The position numbers and the translations under genes are program-made. A stretch of 64,000 nucleotides of DNA from Haloprofundus halobius (GTDB taxonomy: Archaea; Halobacteriota; Halobacteria; Halobacteriales; Haloferacaceae): NCBI RefSeq assembly GCF_020097835.1, contig NZ_CP083666.1, positions 1,984,001 through 2,048,000 on the forward strand, given 5' to 3'. Below the pieces are notes generated by a model. It saw only the letters and a program-made list of their open reading frames with translations. It ran no database searches and was not told the DNA's origin. Every line of letters starts with the position of its first letter. Position 1 is the first letter of the stretch. Positions 1 through 8,627 of the stretch are shown here, piece after piece.

Positions 1-2
1 GT

Positions 3-200
3 GTCTGGCAGGTCCGCGAGTCGGTCCGCCACGCGTTCGAGGGCGAACACGGCGAGAGCGAGACGTTCGCCGACGCGGTTCGTGAGGTGGCGAATGTACT
101 CCCGGTGTCGATGGCGGACCTCCGACGGAAGTCGGCGATGGTCGCCGGGTTGCAGACGAATCTCGCCGACTTCGGCGTCGGGAGTCCGGGCGACGAGTAG
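3..200 (+). CDS. C-terminal fragment of an unidentified protein
   Basis: Only the last 65 codons are in the window, in the frame opening at base 3 and ending with TAG at 198-200; the start lies upstream. The visible tail is hydrophilic, helix-like and Glu/Ala/Val-rich, has no Cys and no membrane segment, and ends in GVGSPGDE. Its acidic, in-frame codon use (GAC, GAG, GTC) supports it over the overlapping Arg-rich frame. I do not recognise the family. Confidence 0.6.
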   Translation, partial: VWQVRESVRHAFEGEHGESETFADAVREVANVLPVSMADLRRKSAMVAGLQTNLADFGVGSPGDE

Positions 201-247
201 CTACTTGTAATTCGACTTAGTAGTTGTGGACTATACTCCCGTTACAG

Positions 248-415
248 ATGGTTCCCGGAGGTCCGGAACTGCTGATTCTCGCGTTTCTCGGCGTGTTCTA
301 CCTCCTGATGGCGCTCGTCCCGATCATCGCGCTGTACTTGCTGTACAAAATCCGCAAAGACACCGCGTCGATGGCTGACTCGTTGGAGCGAATCGCCACC
401 GGCAATCGACCGTAG
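248..415 (+). CDS. small single- or double-span membrane protein
   Basis: A 55-residue protein with a long hydrophobic stretch (about residues 6-33, two short spans or one long one) followed by a basic YKIRKD stop-transfer segment and a short cytoplasmic tail ending in SLERIATGNRP. The ATG at 248 is preferred over an in-frame TTG at 224. An AT-rich segment at 205-225 is a plausible promoter. Proteins of this shape are common in haloarchaea; the function is unknown and I assign none. It converges on the DUF302 gene, with three bases between the stops. Confidence 0.65.
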   Translation: MVPGGPELLILAFLGVFYLLMALVPIIALYLLYKIRKDTASMADSLERIATGNRP

Positions 416-418
416 CGA

Positions 419-868
419 CTACGCCGTATCGAGGTTCGCGTACGCCTCGTCGACCAACTGACCTGTTTCGGCGACGATGTCGGCCATCTCCTCGTCGTCG
501 GGGGCGATACCCGTGAGACGAGCGATGCGCATGATACTCACGTGGTACACCGTCTGTACGCCGGGTTCCTCCTCCCAGACGACGACGTTGCAGGGGAACA
601 GCGCGCCCATCTCGTTGTCGGAGGCGTCGAGCACTCTGTCGGCGATAGCCGGGTTGCACGCGCCGAGCACGTAGTACGGGTCGCGGTCGGCGTCGACCTT
701 CTCGTTGAGTAGTTCCGAGGGTGAGAACTCCGCCGGGATACCGAATCCGGCGTCGAGAAACGTCTCACGGACGTGTTCGACGGCGTCCTCGTGGTCCATC
801 TGGAGCGTCGCGCGCTTCTCGCCGATGTCGCCGGCGTCGAGCGCCGACGGGTCGATTGGCAGAGCCAT
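419..868 (-). CDS. DUF302 family protein
   Basis: A 149-residue soluble protein matching the DUF302 pattern: an early LQMDHEDAVEHVRETFLDAG segment, the central YYVLGACNPAIADRVL motif (the typical GACNP-type loop) and a strand reading FPCNVVVWEE. DUF302 proteins are small alpha/beta folds of unknown biochemical role, sometimes linked to oxidant or metal stress. The start ATG is at 866-868. It converges with the small membrane gene at 248 and sits alone on its strand before DUF5789. Family call firm; function unknown. Confidence 0.9.
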   Translation of the reverse strand: MALPIDPSALDAGDIGEKRATLQMDHEDAVEHVRETFLDAGFGIPAEFSPSELLNEKVDADRDPYYVLGACNPAIADRVLDASDNEMGALFPCNVVVWEEEPGVQTVYHVSIMRIARLTGIAPDDEEMADIVAETGQLVDEAYANLDTA

Positions 869-913
869 GTCTCACGGTCGGGGCGTCGGCGCAAAAAACG
901 GGGCGGTCGTCGC

Positions 914-1201
914 TCAGTTCGAAGTTTCGACCGGGCCGTCGCCGACGACAGCGTGAATCTCGCGGACGAACGTCTGCCGCGTGTCGAAGTACGTCTCGTC
1001 GACGCGGTCCAGTACGTCCGAGAGCGTCTGCGGGCCGTCCGGCGTCCGAACGACTGCGTCGCCCTCCTTCCGTCGGATGCTACTCGCCTGCTGCGGCCAG
1101 GTCAGTCGCGACGCGACCCGTGCAAGCGGCGTGCCGTCGACCGGTTCACCGTCGCCGAGTTCGACGACTGGACCCTCGTCTTCCGCATCGTCGTCAGCCA
1201 T
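914..1201 (-). CDS. DUF5789 family protein
   Basis: A 95-residue acidic protein with the features I know from haloarchaeal DUF5789: an ELGDGEPVDGTPLARVASRL opening block, then EGDAVVRTPDGPQTLSDVLD and DETYFDTRQTFVREI. No Cys, no membrane span. The start is the ATG at 1199-1201 and the gene lies 45 bases upstream of the DUF302 gene on the same strand, so they may be co-transcribed. The family is restricted to Halobacteria as far as I know and has no assigned role. Confidence 0.85.
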   Translation of the reverse strand: MADDDAEDEGPVVELGDGEPVDGTPLARVASRLTWPQQASSIRRKEGDAVVRTPDGPQTLSDVLDRVDETYFDTRQTFVREIHAVVGDGPVETSN

Positions 1202-1439
1202 ACCCGGCGGTTTGCCACCGCCGACATTAATCTCTTCGACCCGTCTCCGCGGCGGCGGTGTCGGCGACGTTGGTGGTAGCGGAGGCGACCAATCCAGAGC
1301 ACGGAATCGACCGGAGGAGTGAACGATCGTCGCAGACGGCTGGTTTCGGTCGCCTCGCTCGGCGTTCGGAGGGATTAGCGCCCCACGTCCGACGCACGTC
1401 TGACGTATCGTTTTGTGGGGGGGTTACGTAGCCGCGGCC

Positions 1440-2426
1440 ATGACGAGTCTCTCGGAGGCGTACAGGGCGGGAACGAGACACGCGAGTCACCGTCGGTTGT
1501 ACGCCGGTATCGGGTTGTTTCTCACCGGTGCACTACTCGTCGTCCTCGGTATCCTCGCCTCGACGACGAACTTCTTCGTCGGACCCGAGGCGCCGCTGTG
1601 GCAGGCGCGAGAGCTCGGGATAACGCTCGGCGGACTGGGCGTTCCGGCGGTGTTTCTCGGCATCTTCGCCGTCCTCCCCGCCGGCCGGCAAACTCGTTTC
1701 GCCGCCGTCGTCGGCGCGCTCGTCACCCTCGCGGGTGTCGCGCTGTTCTGGGAGGCATACCCCTGTCAGTGGTCCGGCGCGACCTGCGGCGGCGAACGGA
1801 TGGACCTCACGCTGCCGACGGTCGGACTGTACTTCCTCGGTAGCGTCACCACCTTCTGGTGTCTGTTCGCGGGCGTCGCGAACTTCAAGACGCGAAACGA
1901 CCCCGGCGGGACGGTCCGCATGGAGATCACGCGACAGGGTGAGACGAGAATCGTGGAGGTCGAACGCTCGGCCGTGCAGGGACTCGGCGGCGTCGGACTG
2001 CTCGGCGCAACCCCCGACGGTGAGGTGGAGACGCAGACGAACCAACCGAGAGAAGAGAGTTCGGTCAGCACGGTCGGCGGTGCCTCGAAGCACTCGTCAC
2101 GGGACCGGTTCGACACGTCCGAGACGGACCGCTCCTCCGGATGGGGAAGCACCGGTAACTCGACCGTCAGCGACGGCGGCGCGACGGATTCGGACATCTA
2201 CTCGCCGTTGGACGACCCCGTCCCCGGCGACGCGGAGGTGTTGTCCCCGGAGACGCCGAGCCGACCTCAGCGGCCGAAAGGCGACAGCTACTGTGGGAGC
2301 TGTGCGCACTTCCAGTACGTCCGGACCGAGGGCGGGATGCGGCCGTACTGCCACCGCCACAGCGAACTGATGGACGACATGGCCGCCTGCGACGAGTGGA
2401 CCAGCCGAAACGACGACGGTCGCTGA
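1440..2426 (+). CDS. DUF7139-like membrane protein with C-terminal Cys-rich motif
   Basis: A 328-residue protein. The N-terminal ~150 residues hold four hydrophobic spans (about 22-42, 62-80, 88-105 and 128-148), with a short loop containing YPCQWSGATC between spans 3 and 4. A long acidic, Ser/Thr-rich linker follows. The last ~45 residues form a Cys/His cluster: CGSCAHF, then PYCHRHSE, then AACDEW, which looks like a small zinc-binding module. The ATG at 1440 is chosen over an in-frame upstream ATG because the membrane segment follows directly. I associate the arrangement with haloarchaeal DUF7139; function unknown. Confidence 0.75.
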   Translation: MTSLSEAYRAGTRHASHRRLYAGIGLFLTGALLVVLGILASTTNFFVGPEAPLWQARELGITLGGLGVPAVFLGIFAVLPAGRQTRFAAVVGALVTLAGVALFWEAYPCQWSGATCGGERMDLTLPTVGLYFLGSVTTFWCLFAGVANFKTRNDPGGTVRMEITRQGETRIVEVERSAVQGLGGVGLLGATPDGEVETQTNQPREESSVSTVGGASKHSSRDRFDTSETDRSSGWGSTGNSTVSDGGATDSDIYSPLDDPVPGDAEVLSPETPSRPQRPKGDSYCGSCAHFQYVRTEGGMRPYCHRHSELMDDMAACDEWTSRNDDGR

Positions 2427-2448
2427 ACGGTCGGTTGGGCCGCTCGAC

Positions 2449-2940
2449 TTAGAGCGAATTCAGCGTCTCTTCTACGTCGTCCCAGTGGCTTCCCCTCCAG
2501 AAGTACTGCCCGCAGCGAGTGCACCGGAACACCGCTCGCTCGCTCGGGTCGGGCGCGTACTCCGGTGTCTCCTCGCCGTCGTCGACGCGTTCGACCGAAC
2601 CGTTGCACCGCCCGCAGCGGGCGGGTACCTCGTCGAGCGAGAGGTCGAATCCGGTGTCTCGGAGTTCTCGCAACTGGTCGACGACGGCGCGCGATTCGAG
2701 CAGGACGCCGTCGGCGGCGCGCTCGGCGAGTTGCACGTCGCGCGTGAGCAGGCGGCGATTCTCCGTCTCGGCGACTGCCAGCAACCGGTCGTCGGCTTCT
2801 ACCGCTCTGTCGAGCGCGTAGACGGCGTCGTAGCCGCACATGCGCAGGTACACCGCGAGTTTGCCGAGCATCACGTCGAGCAACAGCGGCGTGTTCTCGG
2901 GGTTCACGGAGCGAATCGACATCCCGGATTCCCCGCCCAT
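2449..2940 (-). CDS. Mut7-C RNase domain protein
   Basis: A 163-residue protein with the Mut7-C layout: a PIN-like N-terminal half (LLLDVMLGKLAVYLRMCGYD, then a VLLESRAV block) and a C-terminal zinc ribbon with CGRC and CTRC pairs, followed by a WRGSHW segment typical of the family. Mut7-C proteins are predicted RNases named after C. elegans Mut-7. It begins one base after the polX stop (2942-2944), so the two are almost certainly translated from one mRNA. A second in-frame ATG lies at residue 7. Confidence 0.9.
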   Translation of the reverse strand: MGGESGMSIRSVNPENTPLLLDVMLGKLAVYLRMCGYDAVYALDRAVEADDRLLAVAETENRRLLTRDVQLAERAADGVLLESRAVVDQLRELRDTGFDLSLDEVPARCGRCNGSVERVDDGEETPEYAPDPSERAVFRCTRCGQYFWRGSHWDDVEETLNSL

Positions 2941-2941
2941 C

Positions 2942-4699
2942 TCAGTCGACGAACTCGCGGACGCCCGCCGCGTCTCGTGCGTTGAGCACGTCGGCCGTCT
3001 CCGCCCAGCCGCGGCGGGCGGTGTGGACGCCGTAGCGGACGTTGTCGAACTCGCCGGGGCTGTGTGCGTCGGTGTTCACGACGATGGTCGCACCCGCGTC
3101 GACGGCCACCTTGACGACCTCACCCCAGAGGTCGAGTCGCGCCGGGTTCGCGTTGATTTCGAGCGCGGTGCCGTGCTCGGCGGCGGCCGCGGCGAGACGG
3201 TCGAAGTCGGGGTCTAGCCCCGCGCGCTGATTGATGAGGCGGCCGGTCGGGTGACCCAAAACGTCGACTTCGGGATGTTCGACGGCCGCGACGAGGCGCT
3301 CGGTCGCCTCTTCGCGCCCCTGGTCGAGCGCGCTGTGCGGCGAGGCGACGACGACGTCGAGTTCGGCCAGCAGGTCGTCGTCGACGGAGATTCCTCCCTC
3401 GGCGTCGATGTTCGCCTCGACGCCGTGGAACACCTCGATGTCGGAACTCTCGCGCACGGCTTCGATTTCGTCCATCTGCTCGCGGAGGTCGTCGTCCTCG
3501 AGACCGACCCCGCCGACCATCCCCGGACCGGTCGCGTGGTCGGTGACGCAGTGGTAGTCGTAGCCACGCTCGGCGGCCGCGGCGACCATCTCCTCGACGG
3601 TATTGGCCCCATCGGACCAGTCGGTATGTGTGTGCAGGTCGCCGCGAATCTCGCCTTCCTCGACGAGGTTCGGGAGCGTACCGTTCTGCGCCGCCTGAAT
3701 CTCGCCGTTGTCCTCGCGGAGTTCCGGCGGGATGACGGGTATATCCAGCACGTCGTAGATTTCGGCCTCGGTGCGTCCGCCGATTCTGTCGCCGACGCGT
3801 TGGCCCGCGTCGGGGTCGTCGACCTCTGAGATATCGAAGATACCGTACTCGTTGATTTTGAGGTCGCGGTCGATGGCGACGTTGCGCAGTTGGATGTTGT
3901 GGTCGCGGCTCCCGGTGAAGTACTGCAGCGCGGAACCGAACTCCTCGGGGACGACGACGCGGAGGTCGACGCGGATGCCGTTCGAGCGGAGACTCGCCTT
4001 GTGCTCGCCAGCCTCGATGACGCTCTCGGCGTTCGGCCAGTCCGCGAACGTCGAGACGACCGACTCGCTTTCGGCGCTGGCGGCGAGCACGTCCACGTCG
4101 CCGATGGTGTCGCGCCAGCGGCGAATCGACCCGGCGACCTCCGCGGATTCGACGCCGTCGTCGTCGCGGAGGTACGCGAGCAGTTCGTCGGCGACCGGGC
4201 GGGCGTCCCCGAGTAGTTCGCGCTCTTGGGACTGGCGAGCGAACGGGATGTTGTCGAGGATGTTCTGCTCGGTCTTCGCGCCGAACCCCTTCACCTCCTG
4301 TATCTCGCCCGATTCGGCGGCGGCTTCCAGTTCGTCGAGTGTCGTGATGCCGAGCGCCTCGTAGAGGTCGCCGACGGTTTTCGGACCGACGCCTTCGACG
4401 CTCGTCAGCGCGACCATGTCGACCGGGAGTTCGGCGCGGAGTTCCTCGAGCTCCTCGATTTCGCCGGTCTCGACGTACTCGACGACCTTGCTGGAGATGG
4501 CGTCACCCACGCCGTCTATCTCCTCGACGGCGTCTTGGCCCTCTCTGGCGAGGTCGGCGACGGAGCGGGGGTGACTCCGGATGTTCTCGGCGGCGCGGCG
4601 GTAGCTCTGCGGTTTGTACTCCACTCCCTGGGCTTCGAGGTACTGTGCGAACTCCTCGAAGCGGGCGGCGAGTTCGGCGTTGGTCGTCACGCGGACCAC
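2942..4699 (-). CDS. polX: family X DNA polymerase/3'-5' exonuclease PolX
   Basis: A 585-residue two-domain repair enzyme. The N-terminal half carries helix-hairpin-helix segments (GVGDAISSKVVEY, VEGVGPKTVGDLYEALG) and the polymerase palm motif GSIRRWRDTIGDVDVL with the two metal-binding Asp, plus a third in IRVDLRVV. From about residue 345 it has a PHP domain with LHTHTDWSDG, VTDHATG and NTDAHSP metal ligands, expected to act as a 3'-5' exonuclease/phosphatase. Likely role: gap filling in base excision repair. It starts 40 bases after the DUF5788 gene and is followed directly by Mut7-C. Confidence 0.97.
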   Translation of the reverse strand: MVRVTTNAELAARFEEFAQYLEAQGVEYKPQSYRRAAENIRSHPRSVADLAREGQDAVEEIDGVGDAISSKVVEYVETGEIEELEELRAELPVDMVALTSVEGVGPKTVGDLYEALGITTLDELEAAAESGEIQEVKGFGAKTEQNILDNIPFARQSQERELLGDARPVADELLAYLRDDDGVESAEVAGSIRRWRDTIGDVDVLAASAESESVVSTFADWPNAESVIEAGEHKASLRSNGIRVDLRVVVPEEFGSALQYFTGSRDHNIQLRNVAIDRDLKINEYGIFDISEVDDPDAGQRVGDRIGGRTEAEIYDVLDIPVIPPELREDNGEIQAAQNGTLPNLVEEGEIRGDLHTHTDWSDGANTVEEMVAAAAERGYDYHCVTDHATGPGMVGGVGLEDDDLREQMDEIEAVRESSDIEVFHGVEANIDAEGGISVDDDLLAELDVVVASPHSALDQGREEATERLVAAVEHPEVDVLGHPTGRLINQRAGLDPDFDRLAAAAAEHGTALEINANPARLDLWGEVVKVAVDAGATIVVNTDAHSPGEFDNVRYGVHTARRGWAETADVLNARDAAGVREFVD

Positions 4700-4739
4700 C
4701 CCGTCGGCGCGGGGCCGTCGTCGTGTCGGACGCTCGTGT

Positions 4740-5177
4740 TCATCGCCGCATCCGCCCCCCGGAGTCGTCGCGGCCGAGCGCCTGTCTGAGGAAGTTCATC
4801 CACCGCTTCTTGTCGGCGGCCTCCTGTAACTCCGCCTCTTGATTCAGATCCGTCGGGCGGAGCGATTCCAGCGCGTTGAGCGCCCGGTCGATGCCGACGA
4901 TGCTCTCGACGAGCCGTTCGCCCTCCTCGTAGCTCACTTCGTCGTTCTCGATTTTCTGGAATCGCTGCAGTCGCTCGCGGCGGAGGTTCTTCTTCGCTTG
5001 GTCGACGCGCTCCTTCTCGCCCGGTGGGATGGTGTCGCGCCGCTTTATCTCGAAGACGAACTGGCGGAGGTCGATCTCCTCGCCCTGTACGTCGATGCGG
5101 TCGGGGATGTCCGCACCGACGGTCGCCCCCTCGCGGTTGACCCGCTCCAGCAACCGCTTCCGCTCGAACTCCTTCAT
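4740..5177 (-). CDS. DUF5788 family protein
   Basis: A 145-residue soluble basic/acidic helical protein starting MKEFERKRLLERVNREG at 5177; the frame stays open upstream but that part is Arg/Ser-rich non-coding composition. Conserved-looking blocks are GADIPDRIDVQGEEIDLR, FVFEIKRRDTIPPGE and the coiled segment LRRERLQRFQKIE, matching what I know as haloarchaeal DUF5788. It heads a probable minus-strand unit with polX and Mut7-C. No known biochemical role; the neighbours hint at nucleic-acid metabolism, but that is inference. Confidence 0.85.
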   Translation of the reverse strand: MKEFERKRLLERVNREGATVGADIPDRIDVQGEEIDLRQFVFEIKRRDTIPPGEKERVDQAKKNLRRERLQRFQKIENDEVSYEEGERLVESIVGIDRALNALESLRPTDLNQEAELQEAADKKRWMNFLRQALGRDDSGGRMRR

Positions 5178-5367
5178 ACCTCCCGTTGCGTCGCTCGGCA
5201 CTTCGCTCCTTCGCCCTCGGGACGGTCGGCAGCGGGGGCGAACGCGGCGAGAGCGCGGCGACGGTCCATCGACGGGAGGCGACGACCCATCGACACACAG
5301 ACGGCGTCGATTTCGAGCGTTGCGACTAAGGGAAGACTCTTTACGCTCTTCGACAGTATCCGGGGGT

Positions 5368-6711
5368 ATGGGTTTGTTCGACCGACTGCGCGGTAGCGAC
5401 AATCCGCGCGTCGCTTTCATCGGAACCGACGGCGTTCCTTTCAGTCTTCTCGACGAACACCGCGATGAGTTCCCCAACTTCGCGCGTCTGGCCGACGAGG
5501 GCACCGCCGGGGCCATCGACAGCATCGTCCCGCCGGAGTCGAGCGCCTGCTGGCCCGCGCTGACGACGGGCGTCAACCCCGGCGAGACCGGCGTCTACGG
5601 CTTCCAGGACCGCGAGGTCGGCTCCTACGACACGTACGTCCCGATGGGCCGCGACGTGCAGGCGACGCGCTTGTGGGACCGCGTCAGCGAGGCCGGGATG
5701 GACGCGACGGTGATGAACGTTCCCGTCACGTTCCCACCGCAGCGAAACGTCCAGCGGATGGTCTCGGGCTTTCTCTCCCCCAGCGTCGACAAGGCGTCGC
5801 AACCGGACGAGCTCCGTGAGACGCTCGAATCGATGGGCTACCGTATCGACGTCAACGCCAAACTCGGCCACCAGGAGGACAAAAGCGAGTTCGTCGAGGA
5901 CGCCCACGACACCATCGACAGGCGGTTCGAGGCGTTCTCGCACTACATCGAGCAAGACGACTGGGACCTCTTCTTCGGCGTCTTCATGACGACCGACCGC
6001 GTCAATCACTTCCTCTTCAAGGACTACGAGCGCGACGGCCCGAACAAGCAGGCGTTCTTCGACTTCTACGAGAAGGTCGACGACTACATCGGTCAGATCC
6101 GCGAGATGCTCCCCGACGACGTGACGCTCGTCGTCGCCTCCGACCACGGGTTCACCTCGCTCGACCACGAGGTCCACTTCAACACGTGGCTCGAACAGGA
6201 GGGCTGGCTCAGCTACGAGAGCGACGACCACACCGAACTCGGCGACATCGCCGACGAGACGCGGGCGTACTCGCTCATCCCCGGGCGGTTCTACATCAAC
6301 CTCGAAGGCCGTGAACCGCGCGGAAGCGTCCCCGAAGACGACTACGAGGAGGTCCGCGCCGATCTGAAGGCGGAACTCGAAGCGCTCGAAGGGCCGGACG
6401 GCCGGAAAGTGTGCGACCGAGTCGTCGAGCGCGAGGAGGCGTTCCGCGGCGACCACGAGGATATCGCGCCGGATCTCGTCGCCATCCCCGCTCACGGATT
6501 CGACCTGAAAGCCGGGTTCAAAGGTCACGACGACGTGTTCGGCGTCGGCCCGCGAAACGGGATGCACAGCTTCGACAACGCCTCGCTGTTCGTCGACGAC
6601 CCCGAGGCGAACATCGGCGAGGCCGACCTCTTCGACATCGCGCCCACCATCCTCGACCTGATGGAGATCGAGTACGAGCGCGCGGAACTCGACGGCGCGA
6701 GTCTCGTTTAG
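5368..6711 (+). CDS. alkaline phosphatase-superfamily (nucleotide pyrophosphatase-like) protein
   Basis: A 447-residue enzyme of the type I phosphodiesterase/nucleotide pyrophosphatase branch. The N-terminal VAFIGTDGVPF carries the first metal Asp; a PPESSACWPALTTGVNPG block holds the nucleophile region; FMTTDRVNHFLF and VVASDHGF supply further Asp/His metal ligands; KAGFKGHDDVFG and the C-terminal DIAPTILDLMEI complete the fold. The substrate cannot be read from the sequence; haloarchaeal members are often only called AP family. The ATG at 5368 follows a purine-rich GGGGGT and opens just before the fold. Confidence 0.88.
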   Translation: MGLFDRLRGSDNPRVAFIGTDGVPFSLLDEHRDEFPNFARLADEGTAGAIDSIVPPESSACWPALTTGVNPGETGVYGFQDREVGSYDTYVPMGRDVQATRLWDRVSEAGMDATVMNVPVTFPPQRNVQRMVSGFLSPSVDKASQPDELRETLESMGYRIDVNAKLGHQEDKSEFVEDAHDTIDRRFEAFSHYIEQDDWDLFFGVFMTTDRVNHFLFKDYERDGPNKQAFFDFYEKVDDYIGQIREMLPDDVTLVVASDHGFTSLDHEVHFNTWLEQEGWLSYESDDHTELGDIADETRAYSLIPGRFYINLEGREPRGSVPEDDYEEVRADLKAELEALEGPDGRKVCDRVVEREEAFRGDHEDIAPDLVAIPAHGFDLKAGFKGHDDVFGVGPRNGMHSFDNASLFVDDPEANIGEADLFDIAPTILDLMEIEYERAELDGASLV

Positions 6712-6759
6712 AGGACGATTCCGCCCGTCCCGCTGTTCGGGAGCCCGCCGGACGGGCCC

Positions 6760-6993
6760 GTGTTGACGGTTCTCGTTCTGTTCCTGCTGATAGCGTCGGC
6801 GATACCTGTCGGTGGGGCGGTGTGGGTGTATCGGGACTCGCGGGCGCGCACGGGGACAACTCCGATACCGTGGGCTCTGGCCACGCTGTTCTCGGGGGGA
6901 CTCGCCGCGATACTGTACGTGCAGATCCGCGGCGAAAAATCATCGACCGAGTCGTCCGGTTTGAGAGACGACAGCGACCGAAACCGCACCTAA
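6760..6993 (+). CDS. small two-span membrane protein
   Basis: A 77-residue protein with a GTG start, two hydrophobic spans (about residues 2-24 and 39-54) joined by a WVYRDSRARTGTTPIPW loop, and a polar C-terminal tail. The YRDSRAR-like loop is shared, as I recall, by many short prokaryotic membrane proteins of the phospholipase D/cardiolipin synthase N-terminal type, but no enzyme domain is present here. It converges on cetZ with a six-base gap. Function unknown. Confidence 0.6.
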   Translation: MLTVLVLFLLIASAIPVGGAVWVYRDSRARTGTTPIPWALATLFSGGLAAILYVQIRGEKSSTESSGLRDDSDRNRT

Positions 6994-6999
6994 CGCCGC

Positions 7000-8079
7000 T
7001 TACAACAACGAATCGATCTCGTCGTTGCTCCACATGTCGACGAGGTTGGGTTTCTCCTCGTCGGACTCTTGTTGGGCCTGTTTCGCGCGCTCCATGAACT
7101 GCTGGAGGCGCTCGGAGCGTTCGACGCCGCCGAGCAGGATGAGCGCCGCGAGGCGGCCGCTTTCGAGCGGGAAGTCACCGCCGCGGACCTGCAGACTGCC
7201 GGTCTCCTCCTCGACCCAGCTCCGGGCGCGTTCGACGCCTTTCCGCGAGATGGTCTCTGCCTGTCCGGCGACGACGACGAGCGCCGAGTCGGCCTCCGTC
7301 GCCTCGGGGAGACTCGTCCCCGTGAGAAGCGCTCGACGGACGGTGCTCATGATGGTGTTGATGTTGTCCTCGGCCTCCTCGCTGGCTTCGGAACTGGCGT
7401 AGCCGAGCGCCGCGACGCCGCCGGAGCGGAGCGTGTTGATGATTTCGGAGGAGTCGACGACCGATTCGCCGACGCCCTCGGTCGCCTCGCCGGACGCGAG
7501 AAGTAGACCGATGCGCTGGGCTATGGCCTGGTTGATGGCGTCGAACCCCTCCTCCATGCTCTCGCCGGAGGAGCGCCACGCGTCGTTGTCGACGAGAAGC
7601 ACCGAATCGGCTTCACGGGCGACGGTCTTCAGCGATCGCCCCGCGTTCACTTGGTACATCGACCCCTCGTCGCGTCCGGGGAGGATGCCGAGGCCGTAGA
7701 CGGGCACGTCGTAGACGCGCTTCAGTTCCTTCACGAGAACGGGCATCCCGCCGCTACCGGTGCCGCCGCCGAGACCGGCGACGACGAAGATGGCTTCCGC
7801 CTCGGCGGTGATGCGGCCGTCGAGCTCACCCATCACCTCGCGGGCGTCCGACTGCATCACTTCCGCGCCGAGTTCGTTGTCGCCGCCGACGCCGTGACCG
7901 CTGACGCGGTCCTGGCCGACGAGCACCGTGTCGAGCGGGAGGGGTTGGAGGTCTGCTTTCGCGCTGTTGACTGCAAGTGCGCCTCGGACTGCGCCGAAGC
8001 CCATCCGTGAGTCGAACTCAGCCAGCGCCGTGGCGAGTTTCCCGCCAGCCTGGCCTACACCTATCAGGACGGTTTTCAT
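7000..8079 (-). CDS. cetZ: tubulin-like protein CetZ
   Basis: A 359-residue member of the archaeal CetZ branch of the tubulin/FtsZ superfamily. It begins MKTVLIGVGQAGGK (nucleotide-binding loop 1) and carries the tubulin signature GLGGGTGSGG at residues 102-111, with NELGAEVM and GILPGRDEG blocks matching CetZ rather than FtsZ. CetZ proteins are GTPases that assemble filaments; CetZ1 controls rod shape and motility in Haloferax, other paralogues are less understood. The start at 8079 begins the Rossmann fold directly. It is divergent from the pilus-like cluster with 77 bases between starts. The opening is closer to CetZ2-type than CetZ1-type sequences from memory. Confidence 0.93.
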   Translation of the reverse strand: MKTVLIGVGQAGGKLATALAEFDSRMGFGAVRGALAVNSAKADLQPLPLDTVLVGQDRVSGHGVGGDNELGAEVMQSDAREVMGELDGRITAEAEAIFVVAGLGGGTGSGGMPVLVKELKRVYDVPVYGLGILPGRDEGSMYQVNAGRSLKTVAREADSVLLVDNDAWRSSGESMEEGFDAINQAIAQRIGLLLASGEATEGVGESVVDSSEIINTLRSGGVAALGYASSEASEEAEDNINTIMSTVRRALLTGTSLPEATEADSALVVVAGQAETISRKGVERARSWVEEETGSLQVRGGDFPLESGRLAALILLGGVERSERLQQFMERAKQAQQESDEEKPNLVDMWSNDEIDSLL

Positions 8080-8156
8080 ACCTCCTTCTATCGGGGTCAC
8101 GTCTTCAAACTTCCCCCAGAGACTTATGAGAGAAAACGAGTCCACGTCGTAACACG

Positions 8157-8627
8157 ATGGAGGAAGAAACCGCACGCGGAGACAGCTATTCCGACCACGA
8201 AACTCGTCTCAGTCGCCTCGAATCGCGTCTCGGCGCCGTCGAACGAACCGCGACGGGGACGGAGACGCCAGTCGCCGACCTCTCCGACGCCGCCGAGCTG
8301 GACGTGCGACTCACCGCCGTCGAAGAGAGCGTCTCGGACCTCGACGACCGCCTCTCCGAGCTCGACGCCGCGGTACAGGCGCTTCGTGGGTACGTCGGCG
8401 GCGTTCGAGCGGTCAACCGCGACGTCAAGCGCCGCGCCGACGCCGCCCTCGCCGCCGTGGAGTCGCTAGAACGTCGGCGCGCGGAGACCGACGTGATCGA
8501 CGAACTCGCTGCAAACGTCGAGAGCACGACCGCGATGCGCGAATCGCCGCCGGACGACGACACCGGAGAAGAGACGAGCGCGGAGTCGAACGAGGGACTC
8601 GCCGCACGGCTCCGAGAGACGTGGTGA
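8157..8627 (+). CDS. DUF7310 family coiled-coil protein
   Basis: A 156-residue acidic protein with heptad-like repeats: ETRLSRLESRLGAVE, ELDVRLTAVEESVSDLDDRL and VQALRGYVGGVRAVNRDVKR. It has no membrane span and a disordered Glu/Ser-rich tail before a terminal LRETW. This is the first gene of the secretion-like cluster; its TGA overlaps the GTG of the next gene (GTGA). The coiled coil suggests a structural or scaffold partner of the ATPase encoded downstream, which is inference. Haloarchaea-specific as far as I know. Confidence 0.8.
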   Translation: MEEETARGDSYSDHETRLSRLESRLGAVERTATGTETPVADLSDAAELDVRLTAVEESVSDLDDRLSELDAAVQALRGYVGGVRAVNRDVKRRADAALAAVESLERRRAETDVIDELAANVESTTAMRESPPDDDTGEETSAESNEGLAARLRETW

